Below, piece after piece: positions 1 through 7,362 of a stretch of DNA of 64,000 bases. Under the pieces are notes generated by a model. That model was given only the letters and a program-made list of their open reading frames with translations, was not told where the DNA came from and searched no databases. The DNA is taken from positions 868,001 to 932,000 of the forward strand of contig NZ_VLKF01000001.1 of the NCBI RefSeq assembly GCF_007994135.1, given 5' to 3'. The position numbers were made by a program, and so were the translations under genes. The stretch's first letter is position 1. Every line of letters begins with the position of its first letter. The stretch is from Modestobacter roseus. Lineage in GTDB: Bacteria > Actinomycetota > Actinomycetes > Mycobacteriales > Geodermatophilaceae.

Positions 1-1104
1 GCCCACCGCCGCCGGGGAGGCGGCCGGGTTGCCCTGCAGGTGGAGCGCCGCGACGCCGGCCACGTGCGGGGTGGCCATCGACGTGCCGCTGATGGTGCTG
101 GTCGCGGTGTCGCCGGTGTACCAGTCGCTGGTGATCCCCACGCCCGGGGCGAACAGGTCCACGCAGCTGCCGTAGTTGCTGAACGACGCCGGGGCGTCGG
201 TGCGGTCCGTCGCGCCGACGGTCAGGGCGCCGGCGACCCGGGCGGGTGAGGAGTTGCAGGCGTTCTGCGGCACGCCCTGGGCGTTGCCGTTGCCCGCGGC
301 CACCGCGTAGGTGACGCCGTCGGCGATCGAGCGGGCCACCGCGTTGTCCAGCGCGGTGCTCGCGCCACCACCGAGGCTCATGTTGGCCACGGCCGGCTGC
401 CCCGGCTGGTGGTGGGCGGTGACCCAGTCGATGCCGGCGATGACCCCCGCGTTGGTTCCGCTCCCTGCGCAGTCCAGCACCCGGACGGCCACCAGACGCA
501 CGCCCTTGGCCACGCCGTGGGTGGTGCCGCCGACGGTGCCGGCCACGTGGGTGCCGTGCCCGTTGCAGTCGTCGGCGCTGCCGCCGTCGACCGCGTCGTA
601 GCCGGAGACCGCCCGGCCGCCGAAGTCGCCGTGGGTGAGCCGGACGCCGGTGTCGATGACGTAGGCGGTGACGCCGGCGCCGGTGGCGGTGTAGCCGTAG
701 GTGCCGGTGAGCGGCAGCGCACGCTGGTCGGTGCGGTCCAGGCCCCAGGTGGCCGCCGACTGGGTCGCGCTCAGCCCCACCGGCGCGTCCTTCTCGACGC
801 CGGCCACGCCGGGGAGGGTGGCCAGCCGGTCGGCGACGGCCGTGGGCAGCTCGACCGCGAACCCGCTGAGCGCGGCGGTGTAGACGTGCTCGACCTCACC
901 GTCGAACCGCTGGGCGGCCCGCTCGGCGATCGCGGCCGCGGGCGAGCCGGGCACCAGGCTGACGATGTAGGTCTCCCGGGGCCCGGACGGCGCGGCGGAC
1001 GCGGTGCCGGCGGTGGCCCCGAGGCCGGTGGCGACGAGCGCGGTCAGCGCTGCGGCGGTGAAGGCCGTGCCGGTCAGGGTCCGGCGGGGGAGGGAGTTGA
1101 GCAC
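1..1104 (-). CDS. S8 family subtilisin-like secreted serine protease, C-terminus cut by window edge
   Basis: Secreted subtilisin-type protease. Translating minus from the GTG at 1104 gives 368 residues before the window ends. A GAGGAG ribosome site precedes the start. Residues 1-36 look like a signal peptide (Arg pair, then an Ala/Leu-rich stretch ending near ASA). Residues about 45-110 resemble an inhibitor I9 propeptide. The triad is visible as Asp151 (VIDTGV), His183 (NGHGTHVAG) and Ser342 ([11 protein letters not shown]), with the oxyanion Asn in AAGNGNAQ. This is the proteinase K/thermitase-like group, in which the propeptide is removed after export. Any C-terminal domains lie outside the window. 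Substrate is unknown. Confidence 0.93.
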   Translation of the reverse strand, partial: MLNSLPRRTLTGTAFTAAALTALVATGLGATAGTASAAPSGPRETYIVSLVPGSPAAAIAERAAQRFDGEVEHVYTAALSGFAVELPTAVADRLATLPGVAGVEKDAPVGLSATQSAATWGLDRTDQRALPLTGTYGYTATGAGVTAYVIDTGVRLTHGDFGGRAVSGYDAVDGGSADDCNGHGTHVAGTVGGTTHGVAKGVRLVAVRVLDCAGSGTNAGVIAGIDWVTAHHQPGQPAVANMSLGGGASTALDNAVARSIADGVTYAVAAGNGNAQGVPQNACNSSPARVAGALTVGATDRTDAPASFSNYGSCVDLFAPGVGITSDWYTGDTATSTISGTSMATPHVAGVAALHLQGNPAASPAAVG

Positions 1105-1136
1105 AGGGGTCTCCTCGGTCGACGCGGCCGCACTCT

Positions 1137-1164
1137 CAGGTACGACTCAGACACGGAGAGTCAA
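1137..1164 (-). promoter_or_regulatory. candidate sigma-70 promoter of the S8 protease gene
   Basis: On the minus strand a TTGACT hexamer (1164-1159) is followed after 16 bp by TACCTG (1142-1137), giving a leader of about 26 nt before the GTG at 1104. A pair of ACTCTC/GAGAGT arms (1132-1137 and 1156-1161) straddles the region and could be an operator. Position and match only; not tested. Confidence 0.45.
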
Positions 1165-1219
1165 AGCGCACCAGCGCCGTCCGGTAAAGACCGGATCCGG
1201 TGGGATCGATCCCGGACCG

Positions 1220-1251
1220 GCGAGTCGCCCGGACTCGCCCATGCGACTCGC
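1220..1251 (-). terminator. candidate hairpin terminator downstream of endonuclease IV
   Basis: GCGAGTCG (1220-1227) and CGACTCGC (1244-1251) are perfect complementary arms with a 16-nt loop, placed 12 nt past the stop codon of the minus-strand nfo gene. There is no U-tract, which is usual for actinobacterial hairpin terminators. Confidence 0.45.
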
Positions 1252-1262
1252 CGACGGCCCGG

Positions 1263-2177
1263 TCAGCCGGGCAGGGGAGTGCCGTCGCGCAGCGCGCACA
1301 GCAGCGCGATGTCGCGGGCGTGCCCGTCGTCCGCGCTCGGGGTCTCCACGACCACCGGGACACCGGCCATCAGCGGGTGGGTGAACAGCTCGCCGAACGG
1401 GGCGACGCCGATGGAGCCCGCGCCGATGGTGGTGTGCCGGTCGCGGGTGGAGCCGCGCGCGTCGAGGGAGTCGTTGGCGTGCACCAGGCCGAGCCGGCCC
1501 GGGCCGACGGTCGCCTCCAGCACGGTGAGCATCGCCGTCATGCCGCCGGGGGAGGCCAGGTCGTGGCCGGCGGCCCAGGCGTGACAGGTGTCCAGGCAGA
1601 CCCCGACCGCGGGGTGGTGCTCCACCGCGGCCAGGTAGGGCCCCAGGTCCTCCACGGTGGCGGCGAGGGACTTCCCGCCGCCGGCGGTCGGCTCGATCAG
1701 CAGCCGCGGCGCCCCCTCGGGCAGCTCGTCCAGCACCGGCAGCAGCCGGTCGTGCAGCTGGGCCAGCGCCGCCTCGTAGCGGTCGGCGCCCACCGAGGAG
1801 CCCGCGTGGACCACGACGCCGGCGCAGCCGAGCTCGTGGCCGCGGGCCAGGTTGTGCCGGATGGTCGCGATCGACTGCTCGACGGTCGCCTCGCTGGGCG
1901 AGCCGACGTTGACCAGGAACGGGGTGTGGATGAACGAGGGCACCCCGCGCTCGGCGCAGCCGACGGTGAAGGCGGCGTCCTGCGCCGGGTCCCCGGCGCT
2001 GGGCTTCCAGCCGCGCGGGTTGCCGACGAACACCTGGACGGCGCGGGCGCCGACGGCGTCGGTGTAGGCGAGCCCGCCCTTGGCCAGGCCGCCCTTGACC
2101 TGGATGTGCGCCCCGACGGGCGGCGGCGCGGTCGGTGCGGGATCGGCGGAGAGCAGGGTGGTGCTGGGGGAGGTCAC
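1263..2177 (-). CDS. nfo: Deoxyribonuclease IV (endonuclease IV, AP endonuclease)
   Basis: Cleaves DNA 5' of abasic sites in base excision repair; the family uses a three-metal zinc site. The 304-residue product has the family's TIM-barrel signatures: HIQVKGG near residue 25, an NPRGW segment, the LDTCHAWAAGHD motif, HANDS and RDRHTTIGAGSIG, with a late metal-binding Glu in VVETPS. Length is typical (about 280-300). It follows the PASTA kinase on the same strand with a 10-bp gap, so the two are probably co-transcribed. Start at 2177 opens into a short Pro/Ala-rich tail before the barrel. Confidence 0.9.
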   Translation of the reverse strand: MTSPSTTLLSADPAPTAPPPVGAHIQVKGGLAKGGLAYTDAVGARAVQVFVGNPRGWKPSAGDPAQDAAFTVGCAERGVPSFIHTPFLVNVGSPSEATVEQSIATIRHNLARGHELGCAGVVVHAGSSVGADRYEAALAQLHDRLLPVLDELPEGAPRLLIEPTAGGGKSLAATVEDLGPYLAAVEHHPAVGVCLDTCHAWAAGHDLASPGGMTAMLTVLEATVGPGRLGLVHANDSLDARGSTRDRHTTIGAGSIGVAPFGELFTHPLMAGVPVVVETPSADDGHARDIALLCALRDGTPLPG

Positions 2178-2187
2178 GAGGAAGGGG

Positions 2188-4194
2188 TCACCCGAAGCTG
2201 ATGAGGATGCGGACGGTGCTGCCCTGGTCGACGACCTCGCCGGCCCGGGGGCTCTGCTGGAACACGCGGTCGCCCGCGATGAACTGCGTCTGCTCGACCT
2301 CCAGGCCCGCCTGCGTGAGCAGCGCGGTCGCCTCGTCCCTGGACTTGCCCTTCACGTCGGGCACGGTCACCTGGGGCACGCCCTCGGAGACGGTGATGGT
2401 GACGGTGCTCCCGTAGGGCTGGGCGGCGTCCCCGGGGCCGGGGCTCACCGCCATCACCTCGCCGGGGTCCACGTCGGCGCTGCGCCCGGTGGCGGTGGCG
2501 ACCTCGAAGCCGCGCTCGGTCAGGTTGGCGGTCGCGGCGTCCGGGCTCAGGCCGACGACGTCGGGCACCTTCACCGGGGCCCGCCCGGCGCTGACCACCG
2601 CGGTCACCGTGTCACCGCGCTTGAGCTCGGTGCCCGCCGCCGGCTCGAAGCCCAGCACGGTGCCCCGGGGCTGCTCGTCGTCGAACTCCTCGCGCGAGGT
2701 CAGGGTCACCGGCACCCCGCCCTCGGTGAGCGCGGCCTGCACGGCCTCCAGTGGCTGCCCGACCAGCGCGGGGTCGACCTCGAACCGCTCCCGGCCCTTG
2801 GAGAGCACCAGGGTCACGTCACTGCCGCGGATGGCCTCGCCGTCGGCGGGGTCGGCCGAGATCACCGTGCCCGCCGGGACGTCCTCGCTGAAGACCTCCT
2901 CGCCGAAGACCGGGTCGAGCCCGGCCTCCTGGAGCAGGCCGACCGCGGTGTCCCGGTCCTGGTTGAGCAGGTCGGGCACGTCGGTGAACCGGCCGCTGCC
3001 CAGCCACCAGCCGACCGCGCCGATGGTGATCGCCAGCAGCAGCACGACGGCCATGGCCAGCCGCGCCCGGCGGCGGCGGATGTGCGGGGGGACGCCCGGC
3101 CGGACCGTGGGCTGCCGGGGCGCCGGGGACCGCGCACCGCCCAGGTGCGCGGTGGCGCCGCTGCCGCCCAGCACGGTGGTGCCCCGGCTGCGGCCGCCGC
3201 CGAGCACCTCGGTGCGCGGCTCGCTGCGGCCGGTGCCCGGCGCGCTCGCCGAACGGGGGCGCGGCGCGGTCGTCCGGTTCACCGGGCGCATCGCCGCGGG
3301 GCCGTCGGTGGTGCGCCCGGTGGGCACCGGCACCCGGGCGAGGCCCAGGTCGGTGCGCAGGTCGATGAGCTCGGCGAGGAAGGCCCCGGCGTCCAGCGGC
3401 CGGGCGGCGGGTTCGCGGCGCGTCGTGCGCGCGACCAGCTCGTCGACCTGCCACGGCACGCCCGGCACCTCCGCCGACGGCGCCGGCACGTCGTGGTGCA
3501 CGTGCTGGTAGGCGACCGCGAGCGCGGTGTCACCCTGGTACGGCGGGTGCCCGGTGAGCAGCTCGTAGAGCATGATCCCCGCGGCGTAGACGTCGCTGCG
3601 GGCGTCGCTGCGCCCGCGCTCGAGCTGCTCGGGGGACAGGTAGGCGACGGTGCCGATGAGCACCCCGCCGGTGTGGCTGGTCTGCCCGGTGCCGGCGACC
3701 GCCCGGGCCAGCCCGAAGTCGGCGACCTTGACCTCGCCGTCGGTGGAGATCAGCACGTTCTCGGGCTTGACGTCGCGGTGCGCGATCCCCGCCCGGTGGG
3801 CCGCGGTGAGGCCGGCCAGCACCGGCTCCAGCACGGCGAACGCCTCCCCGACGGTGAGCCGGCCGCGGGCCTGCAGCAGGTCGCGCAGCGTGCGCCCGCG
3901 GACCAGCTCCATCACCAGGAAGACCAGGCCCTGGTCGGCGCCCTGGTCGCTGACCGAGACGACGTTGACGTGGCTGAGCATCGCCGTGGCCCGGGCCTCC
4001 CGGGTGAACCGGTCGACGAACGCGGGGTCGTGGGCGAGGTGCTCGGCCATCACCTTCACCGCGACGGTGCGGTGCAGCCGCAGGTCGGTGGCGGCGTAGA
4101 CGGTGGACATGCCGCCGCGGGCGAGGCGCTCCTCGAGGCGGTAGCGCCCCTCGAGGAGCAGGCCGACCGCGGGGTCGGTCACGACGGTGTCCAC
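2188..4194 (-). CDS. pknL: PASTA-domain serine/threonine protein kinase (PknL-like)
   Basis: Membrane receptor kinase of the PknB/PknL class that senses peptidoglycan or lipid II and phosphorylates division and wall proteins. In the 668 residues, the cytosolic kinase domain (about 15-280) has Lys47 in VAVKV, HRDVKPEN with catalytic Asp141, DFG at 159-161 and a Thr/Ser-rich activation loop. A linker rich in Arg/Pro follows, one membrane helix near 380-400 (AMAVVLLLAITIGAVGWWL), then four PASTA repeats to the C-terminus. The name PknL rests on context: an Rv2175c-like gene lies 1.3 kb away, as in Mycobacterium where PknL phosphorylates Rv2175c. PknB-like is the alternative. Confidence 0.88.
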   Translation of the reverse strand: MDTVVTDPAVGLLLEGRYRLEERLARGGMSTVYAATDLRLHRTVAVKVMAEHLAHDPAFVDRFTREARATAMLSHVNVVSVSDQGADQGLVFLVMELVRGRTLRDLLQARGRLTVGEAFAVLEPVLAGLTAAHRAGIAHRDVKPENVLISTDGEVKVADFGLARAVAGTGQTSHTGGVLIGTVAYLSPEQLERGRSDARSDVYAAGIMLYELLTGHPPYQGDTALAVAYQHVHHDVPAPSAEVPGVPWQVDELVARTTRREPAARPLDAGAFLAELIDLRTDLGLARVPVPTGRTTDGPAAMRPVNRTTAPRPRSASAPGTGRSEPRTEVLGGGRSRGTTVLGGSGATAHLGGARSPAPRQPTVRPGVPPHIRRRRARLAMAVVLLLAITIGAVGWWLGSGRFTDVPDLLNQDRDTAVGLLQEAGLDPVFGEEVFSEDVPAGTVISADPADGEAIRGSDVTLVLSKGRERFEVDPALVGQPLEAVQAALTEGGVPVTLTSREEFDDEQPRGTVLGFEPAAGTELKRGDTVTAVVSAGRAPVKVPDVVGLSPDAATANLTERGFEVATATGRSADVDPGEVMAVSPGPGDAAQPYGSTVTITVSEGVPQVTVPDVKGKSRDEATALLTQAGLEVEQTQFIAGDRVFQQSPRAGEVVDQGSTVRILISFG

Positions 4195-4348
4195 GGCGGT
4201 GAGTCTAGGAGCGGATCCCGCCGGCTGGACGAAACGACGCGGACTCGTCGGGGCGGTGGGCCGGGTGTGACCCGATGGGCTGGACGGACGGTGGGGCGCC
4301 GGTCCACGTCCTGGCCGACCGGGGCCGCGATCGACCAGCCGCCGTCGC

Positions 4349-5461
4349 TCAGCCCGCGGGCCGTCCCGCCCGGACGACGGTGTCGCGGGGGACGGACCGC
4401 ACGTCGTCGAGGCCGCACACCACCATGGTGTGCGACAGCTCCCCGGTCAGGCCACCCAGCACCCGCGCCACGCCGTCGGCGCCGCCGGCCGCCAGCCCCC
4501 ACGTGGTCGGCCGCGCGACGAACACCGCGCGGGCGCCCAGGGCCAGCGCGACCAGCACGTCCGAACCCGAGCGGATGCCGCCGTCGACGTAGACGTCGAC
4601 CTCGCCGGCCACCGCGTCGACCACCTCCGGCAGCGCGTCGGCGCTGGCCACGACCGGGTCGGCCTGCCGGCCGCCGTGCGTGGAGACCCACACGGCCGCG
4701 GCGCCGGCCTGCACGCAGCGGACCGCGTCGTCACCGCGGAGGACGCCCTTGACCACCACCGGCAGCCCGGAAAGGTCGGCCAGGCGGCGGATGTCGGCCG
4801 ACGTCCAGGCCGGCGACTCGGCCGCCCGCATCGAGACCGGTGCGCCACCGGCGCCGGGGTGGTTGGCCATCGGCAGCCCGGCGGGGAGGTCGAAGCCGTT
4901 GCGCAGGTCACGCAGCCGCCGGCCGAGCACCGGGACGTCGACGGTCAGCACCAGGGCGGTGTAGCCGGCGGCACCGGCCCGCCGGGCCAGGTCGTCGGTG
5001 TACTCGCGGGAGTGCAGCTGGTAGAGCTGGAACCAGCGTGGCCCGGCCGGGGTGACCGCGGCGACGTCGGCCAGGGCGGTGTTCGCGCTGGTGGAGACGG
5101 TCATCAGCGCGCCCACCTCGGCCGCACCCCGGGCGGTGGCGCGTTCGCCGTCCGGGTGCGCCATCGCCTGGAACCCCCAGGGCGCCACCCCGACCGGGGT
5201 CGCCACCGGTTCGCCCAGCAGCGTCGTCGCCAGCCGCGGCGGGGCGTCGCCGCGGAGGACCCGCGGGCGCAGCCGCCAGCCGCGCCAGGCCGCGGTCGCC
5301 TCGCCCAGGGTGATCTCCGCCCCGGCGCCACCGGCGTAGTAGTCGTGGACGGCGGCCGGCAGCTGCTGCCGGGCCGCCTCCTCCAGCGCCGCCAGGTCCA
5401 GGAAGAGGGGTGGGCTGTCGGGGTCGCCCGGGCCCGTCGCCGCGTTCGCAGAGCTCGCCAT
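4349..5461 (-). CDS. FMN-dependent alpha-hydroxy-acid oxidase/dehydrogenase family
   Basis: Flavoprotein that oxidises an L-2-hydroxy acid to the 2-oxo acid (lactate or glycolate oxidase, lactate monooxygenase or LldD type). The 370-residue TIM barrel shows the HDYYAGGAG opening, QLYQLHSREY, VVKGV and, most telling, STHGGRQ with the active-site His and Arg, followed by DGGIRSGSDV and ARPTTWGLAAGG phosphate-binding segments. The substrate cannot be told from sequence. The start chosen is the ATG at 5461 (MASSANA); an upstream start would run into the divergent gene at 5475. The two starts are 13 bp apart inside an inverted repeat, so the genes share a control region. Confidence 0.85.
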   Translation of the reverse strand: MASSANAATGPGDPDSPPLFLDLAALEEAARQQLPAAVHDYYAGGAGAEITLGEATAAWRGWRLRPRVLRGDAPPRLATTLLGEPVATPVGVAPWGFQAMAHPDGERATARGAAEVGALMTVSTSANTALADVAAVTPAGPRWFQLYQLHSREYTDDLARRAGAAGYTALVLTVDVPVLGRRLRDLRNGFDLPAGLPMANHPGAGGAPVSMRAAESPAWTSADIRRLADLSGLPVVVKGVLRGDDAVRCVQAGAAAVWVSTHGGRQADPVVASADALPEVVDAVAGEVDVYVDGGIRSGSDVLVALALGARAVFVARPTTWGLAAGGADGVARVLGGLTGELSHTMVVCGLDDVRSVPRDTVVRAGRPAG

Positions 5462-5478
5462 AGGCTGGGAGCCTATGG
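5458..5478. promoter_or_regulatory. perfect inverted repeat covering two divergent start codons
   Basis: CCATAGGCT (5458-5466), spacer GGG, AGCCTATGG (5470-5478): nine perfect base pairs. The minus-strand ATG (5461-5459) and the plus-strand ATG (5475-5477) lie at mirror positions within the arms. The plus-strand gene encodes a helix-turn-helix protein, so this is a candidate autoregulatory operator; that role is inferred. Confidence 0.55.
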
Positions 5479-5798
5479 ACACGCTCACCCCAGCCGAGGT
5501 CGCCCAGCAGCTCGGTGTCTCGCCCAACCGGGTCCGACAGCTGCTCCGCGAGCACAGGCTCATCGCCGTGCCGGGCAGCGGCAACAGCAAGATCCCGGCC
5601 GACCTGCTGCTGGACGGCGAGGTGCTCCGGCACCTGCCCGGCCTGCTCACCGTCCTGATGGACGGCGGTTACAGCGAGGCCGACGCCTTCGACTGGCTGT
5701 ACCGGGAGGACGACACGCTCCCCGGCACGCCGGTGCAGGCGCTGCGCGACGACCGGCACCGTGAGGTCGTGCGCCGGGCCCAGGCGCTGGCGTTCTGA
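5475..5798 (+). CDS. Rv2175c-family DNA-binding protein
   Basis: Small DNA-binding protein of 107 residues. Residues about 4-30 form a MerR/excisionase-like winged helix-turn-helix (TPAEVAQQLGVSPNRVRQLL), followed by the Rv2175c C-terminal helices (LLTVLMDGGYSEADAFDWLY). Mycobacterial Rv2175c is a PknL substrate whose phosphorylation lowers DNA binding. The start is essentially leaderless: the ATG is 13 bp from the divergent oxidase start, leaving no room for a normal leader. Family assignment is firm; regulatory targets are unknown. Confidence 0.85.
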   Translation: MDTLTPAEVAQQLGVSPNRVRQLLREHRLIAVPGSGNSKIPADLLLDGEVLRHLPGLLTVLMDGGYSEADAFDWLYREDDTLPGTPVQALRDDRHREVVRRAQALAF

Positions 5799-5822
5799 GC
5801 AGGCCCTGGTGGTGACCCGGTC

Positions 5823-6197
5823 ATGGGGCAGCTGACCTACGGGGCCCTCCTGGTGGGCTGCCTGGTGGTCACCGCCCCGCTCGAGCTGTTCCTGCGGGTG
5901 CGGGTCTACGCCCGCTGGCGCCGGCTGCTGCTCGCCCTCGTCCCCGAGCTGGTGGTCTTCCTCGCCTGGGTGCTCTACGCGATCGCGGAGGGGCACTGGG
6001 ACTACAGCGCCACCCGCACCATCGACGTCCGGCTGCCCGGCGGCATCCCGGTCGAGGAGGTCCTCTTCTTCGTGGTCGTGCCGATCTGCGCGGTGCTCGC
6101 GCTCGAGGCGGTGCGGAAGGTGACCGGCTGGGACGCCGGCTACCCGGCAGAAGAGGCCGAGCCCAGCGGCGCCCGGCCGGCCGGAGGGTCCCGGTGA
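5823..6197 (+). CDS. crtYc: Lycopene cyclase domain protein, subunit c
   Basis: First half of the heterodimeric actinobacterial lycopene cyclase, an integral membrane enzyme that closes ionone rings on lycopene. The 124 residues contain three hydrophobic helices and the family motif PVEEVLFF (about 78-85), whose acidic residues are needed for cyclisation. It starts 24 bp after the Rv2175c-like gene and overlaps crtYd by 4 bp (GTGA), so the two halves are translationally coupled. Whether the product ring is beta or epsilon, or the target is a C50 carotenoid, cannot be decided from sequence. Confidence 0.85.
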   Translation: MGQLTYGALLVGCLVVTAPLELFLRVRVYARWRRLLLALVPELVVFLAWVLYAIAEGHWDYSATRTIDVRLPGGIPVEEVLFFVVVPICAVLALEAVRKVTGWDAGYPAEEAEPSGARPAGGSR

Positions 6198-6541
6198 GCT
6201 ACTCGGCGCTCGCGGTCGTCGCGGTCCTCGCGGTGCTCGTCGTCGACCTGGCGGTGCTGCGCACCCGGCTGGTCACCCGGCGCGTCTTCTGGACCGCCTA
6301 CGCCATCGTCATCTTCTTCCAGCTGCTGATGAACGGCGTGCTCACCGGGCTGGACGTGGTCACCTACGACCCCGACGCGATCTGGGGCCCGCGGATCGCC
6401 TACGCCCCGGTCGAGGACCTGCTGTTCGGCTTCGCCCTGGTGCTCCTCACCCTGGCCAGCTGGGCGGCGGTCAACCGCCGGGCGAACACCGCCAGGCGCC
6501 GGGGCCTCGACACCCGCACCCGGCCGTCCAGCACCCGGTAG
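6194..6541 (+). CDS. crtYd: Lycopene cyclase domain protein, subunit d
   Basis: Second half of the heterodimeric lycopene cyclase (115 residues). It has hydrophobic helices near residues 2-22, 32-52 and 75-93, and the motif APVEDLLFGFALVLLTLASW matching the PVE(E/D) signature of the partner. The GTG start overlaps the crtYc stop. Its last 47 codons run antisense to the 3' end of crtB on the other strand. The tail after NRR is Arg-rich and may be shaped by that overlap. Confidence 0.85.
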   Translation: MSYSALAVVAVLAVLVVDLAVLRTRLVTRRVFWTAYAIVIFFQLLMNGVLTGLDVVTYDPDAIWGPRIAYAPVEDLLFGFALVLLTLASWAAVNRRANTARRRGLDTRTRPSSTR

Positions 6542-7362
6542 TCGGCCCGCTCGATCTCGGTCAGGATCCCGCCGTAGAGGTCGGTGGCCGCGCGCACGCA
6601 GTCCCGCGACTCCGGCGCCAGCATCGGCGTGCCGGGGGTGGCGTCGTCGTAGCGACGGCGGGTCACCGCGACCATCTCCCGCATCAGCGCGGTGAAACCG
6701 GGGGTGTGCTGCCGCGCGGCCAGCTGCTCCCGGGTCACCCCGTGCGCGGCCATCATGTCCGCCGGCAGGTAGACCCGGCCGCGGTCGACGTCCTCGGCGA
6801 CGTCGCGGAGGAAGTTGGTCAGCTGGAAGGCCTCGCCCAGGGCGATCGCGTGCGGCGCGGCCTCCTCCCGGGCGACCCCGCGCGCGGTGCCCAGCACCGG
6901 CAGCACCTGCAGCCCGATCACCGACGCCGAGCCCCACATGTAGCGGTCCAGCGCGGCCAGGTCGGCGTAGCCGCTGACGTCGAGGTCGCTGGTCATCGCG
7001 GCGAGGAAGTCGACCAGGTGCTCCATCGGGATGCCGTACCGGCGGTAGGTGTGCACCAGGGCCAGCCGCACCGGGTCGTCGGACCAGCCCGCCTCGACCT
7101 CCTCCAGGGCCGCCGTCGACCAGGCCAGCAGCTCGCCCTCGGGGTCGCGGCCGGGCTGGTCCGCGCCGACGTCGACGATGTCGTCGGCGACCCGGGCGGC
7201 GGCGTACAGCGCGTGGATGGCGGCCCGGCGGTCGGGCGTGAGCAGCCGGGTGGCCAGGAAGTAGGACTTGCCGTGCTCGGCGGCGATCCCCCGGCAGACC
7301 GCGTAGGCGGCGTCCAGCCGTGCCTGCTGCTGCTCCCGGGTGGGCGGCGGGGTGGCGATCAC
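6400..7362 (-). CDS. crtB: Phytoene/squalene synthase family (phytoene synthase)
   Basis: Condenses two geranylgeranyl diphosphates to phytoene, the first committed carotenoid step. The 320 residues carry both Mg-diphosphate motifs, DDIVD after YAAARVA and RDVAEDVDRGRVYLP, plus YMWGSASVIGL and the FQLTNFLRD segment typical of bacterial CrtB. The GTG at 7362 overlaps the crtI stop (GTGA), fixing the start. The C-terminal 142 bp lie antisense to crtYd. It is the last gene of the minus operon crtE-crtI-crtB. Confidence 0.92.
   Translation of the reverse strand: MIATPPPTREQQQARLDAAYAVCRGIAAEHGKSYFLATRLLTPDRRAAIHALYAAARVADDIVDVGADQPGRDPEGELLAWSTAALEEVEAGWSDDPVRLALVHTYRRYGIPMEHLVDFLAAMTSDLDVSGYADLAALDRYMWGSASVIGLQVLPVLGTARGVAREEAAPHAIALGEAFQLTNFLRDVAEDVDRGRVYLPADMMAAHGVTREQLAARQHTPGFTALMREMVAVTRRRYDDATPGTPMLAPESRDCVRAATDLYGGILTEIERADYRVLDGRVRVSRPRRLAVFARRLTAAQLARVRSTRAKPNSRSSTGA

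Noticed and set aside
2080-4752. An 890-codon plus-strand open frame
   Set aside because: Shadow of the PASTA kinase gene, whose domains are clear on minus.
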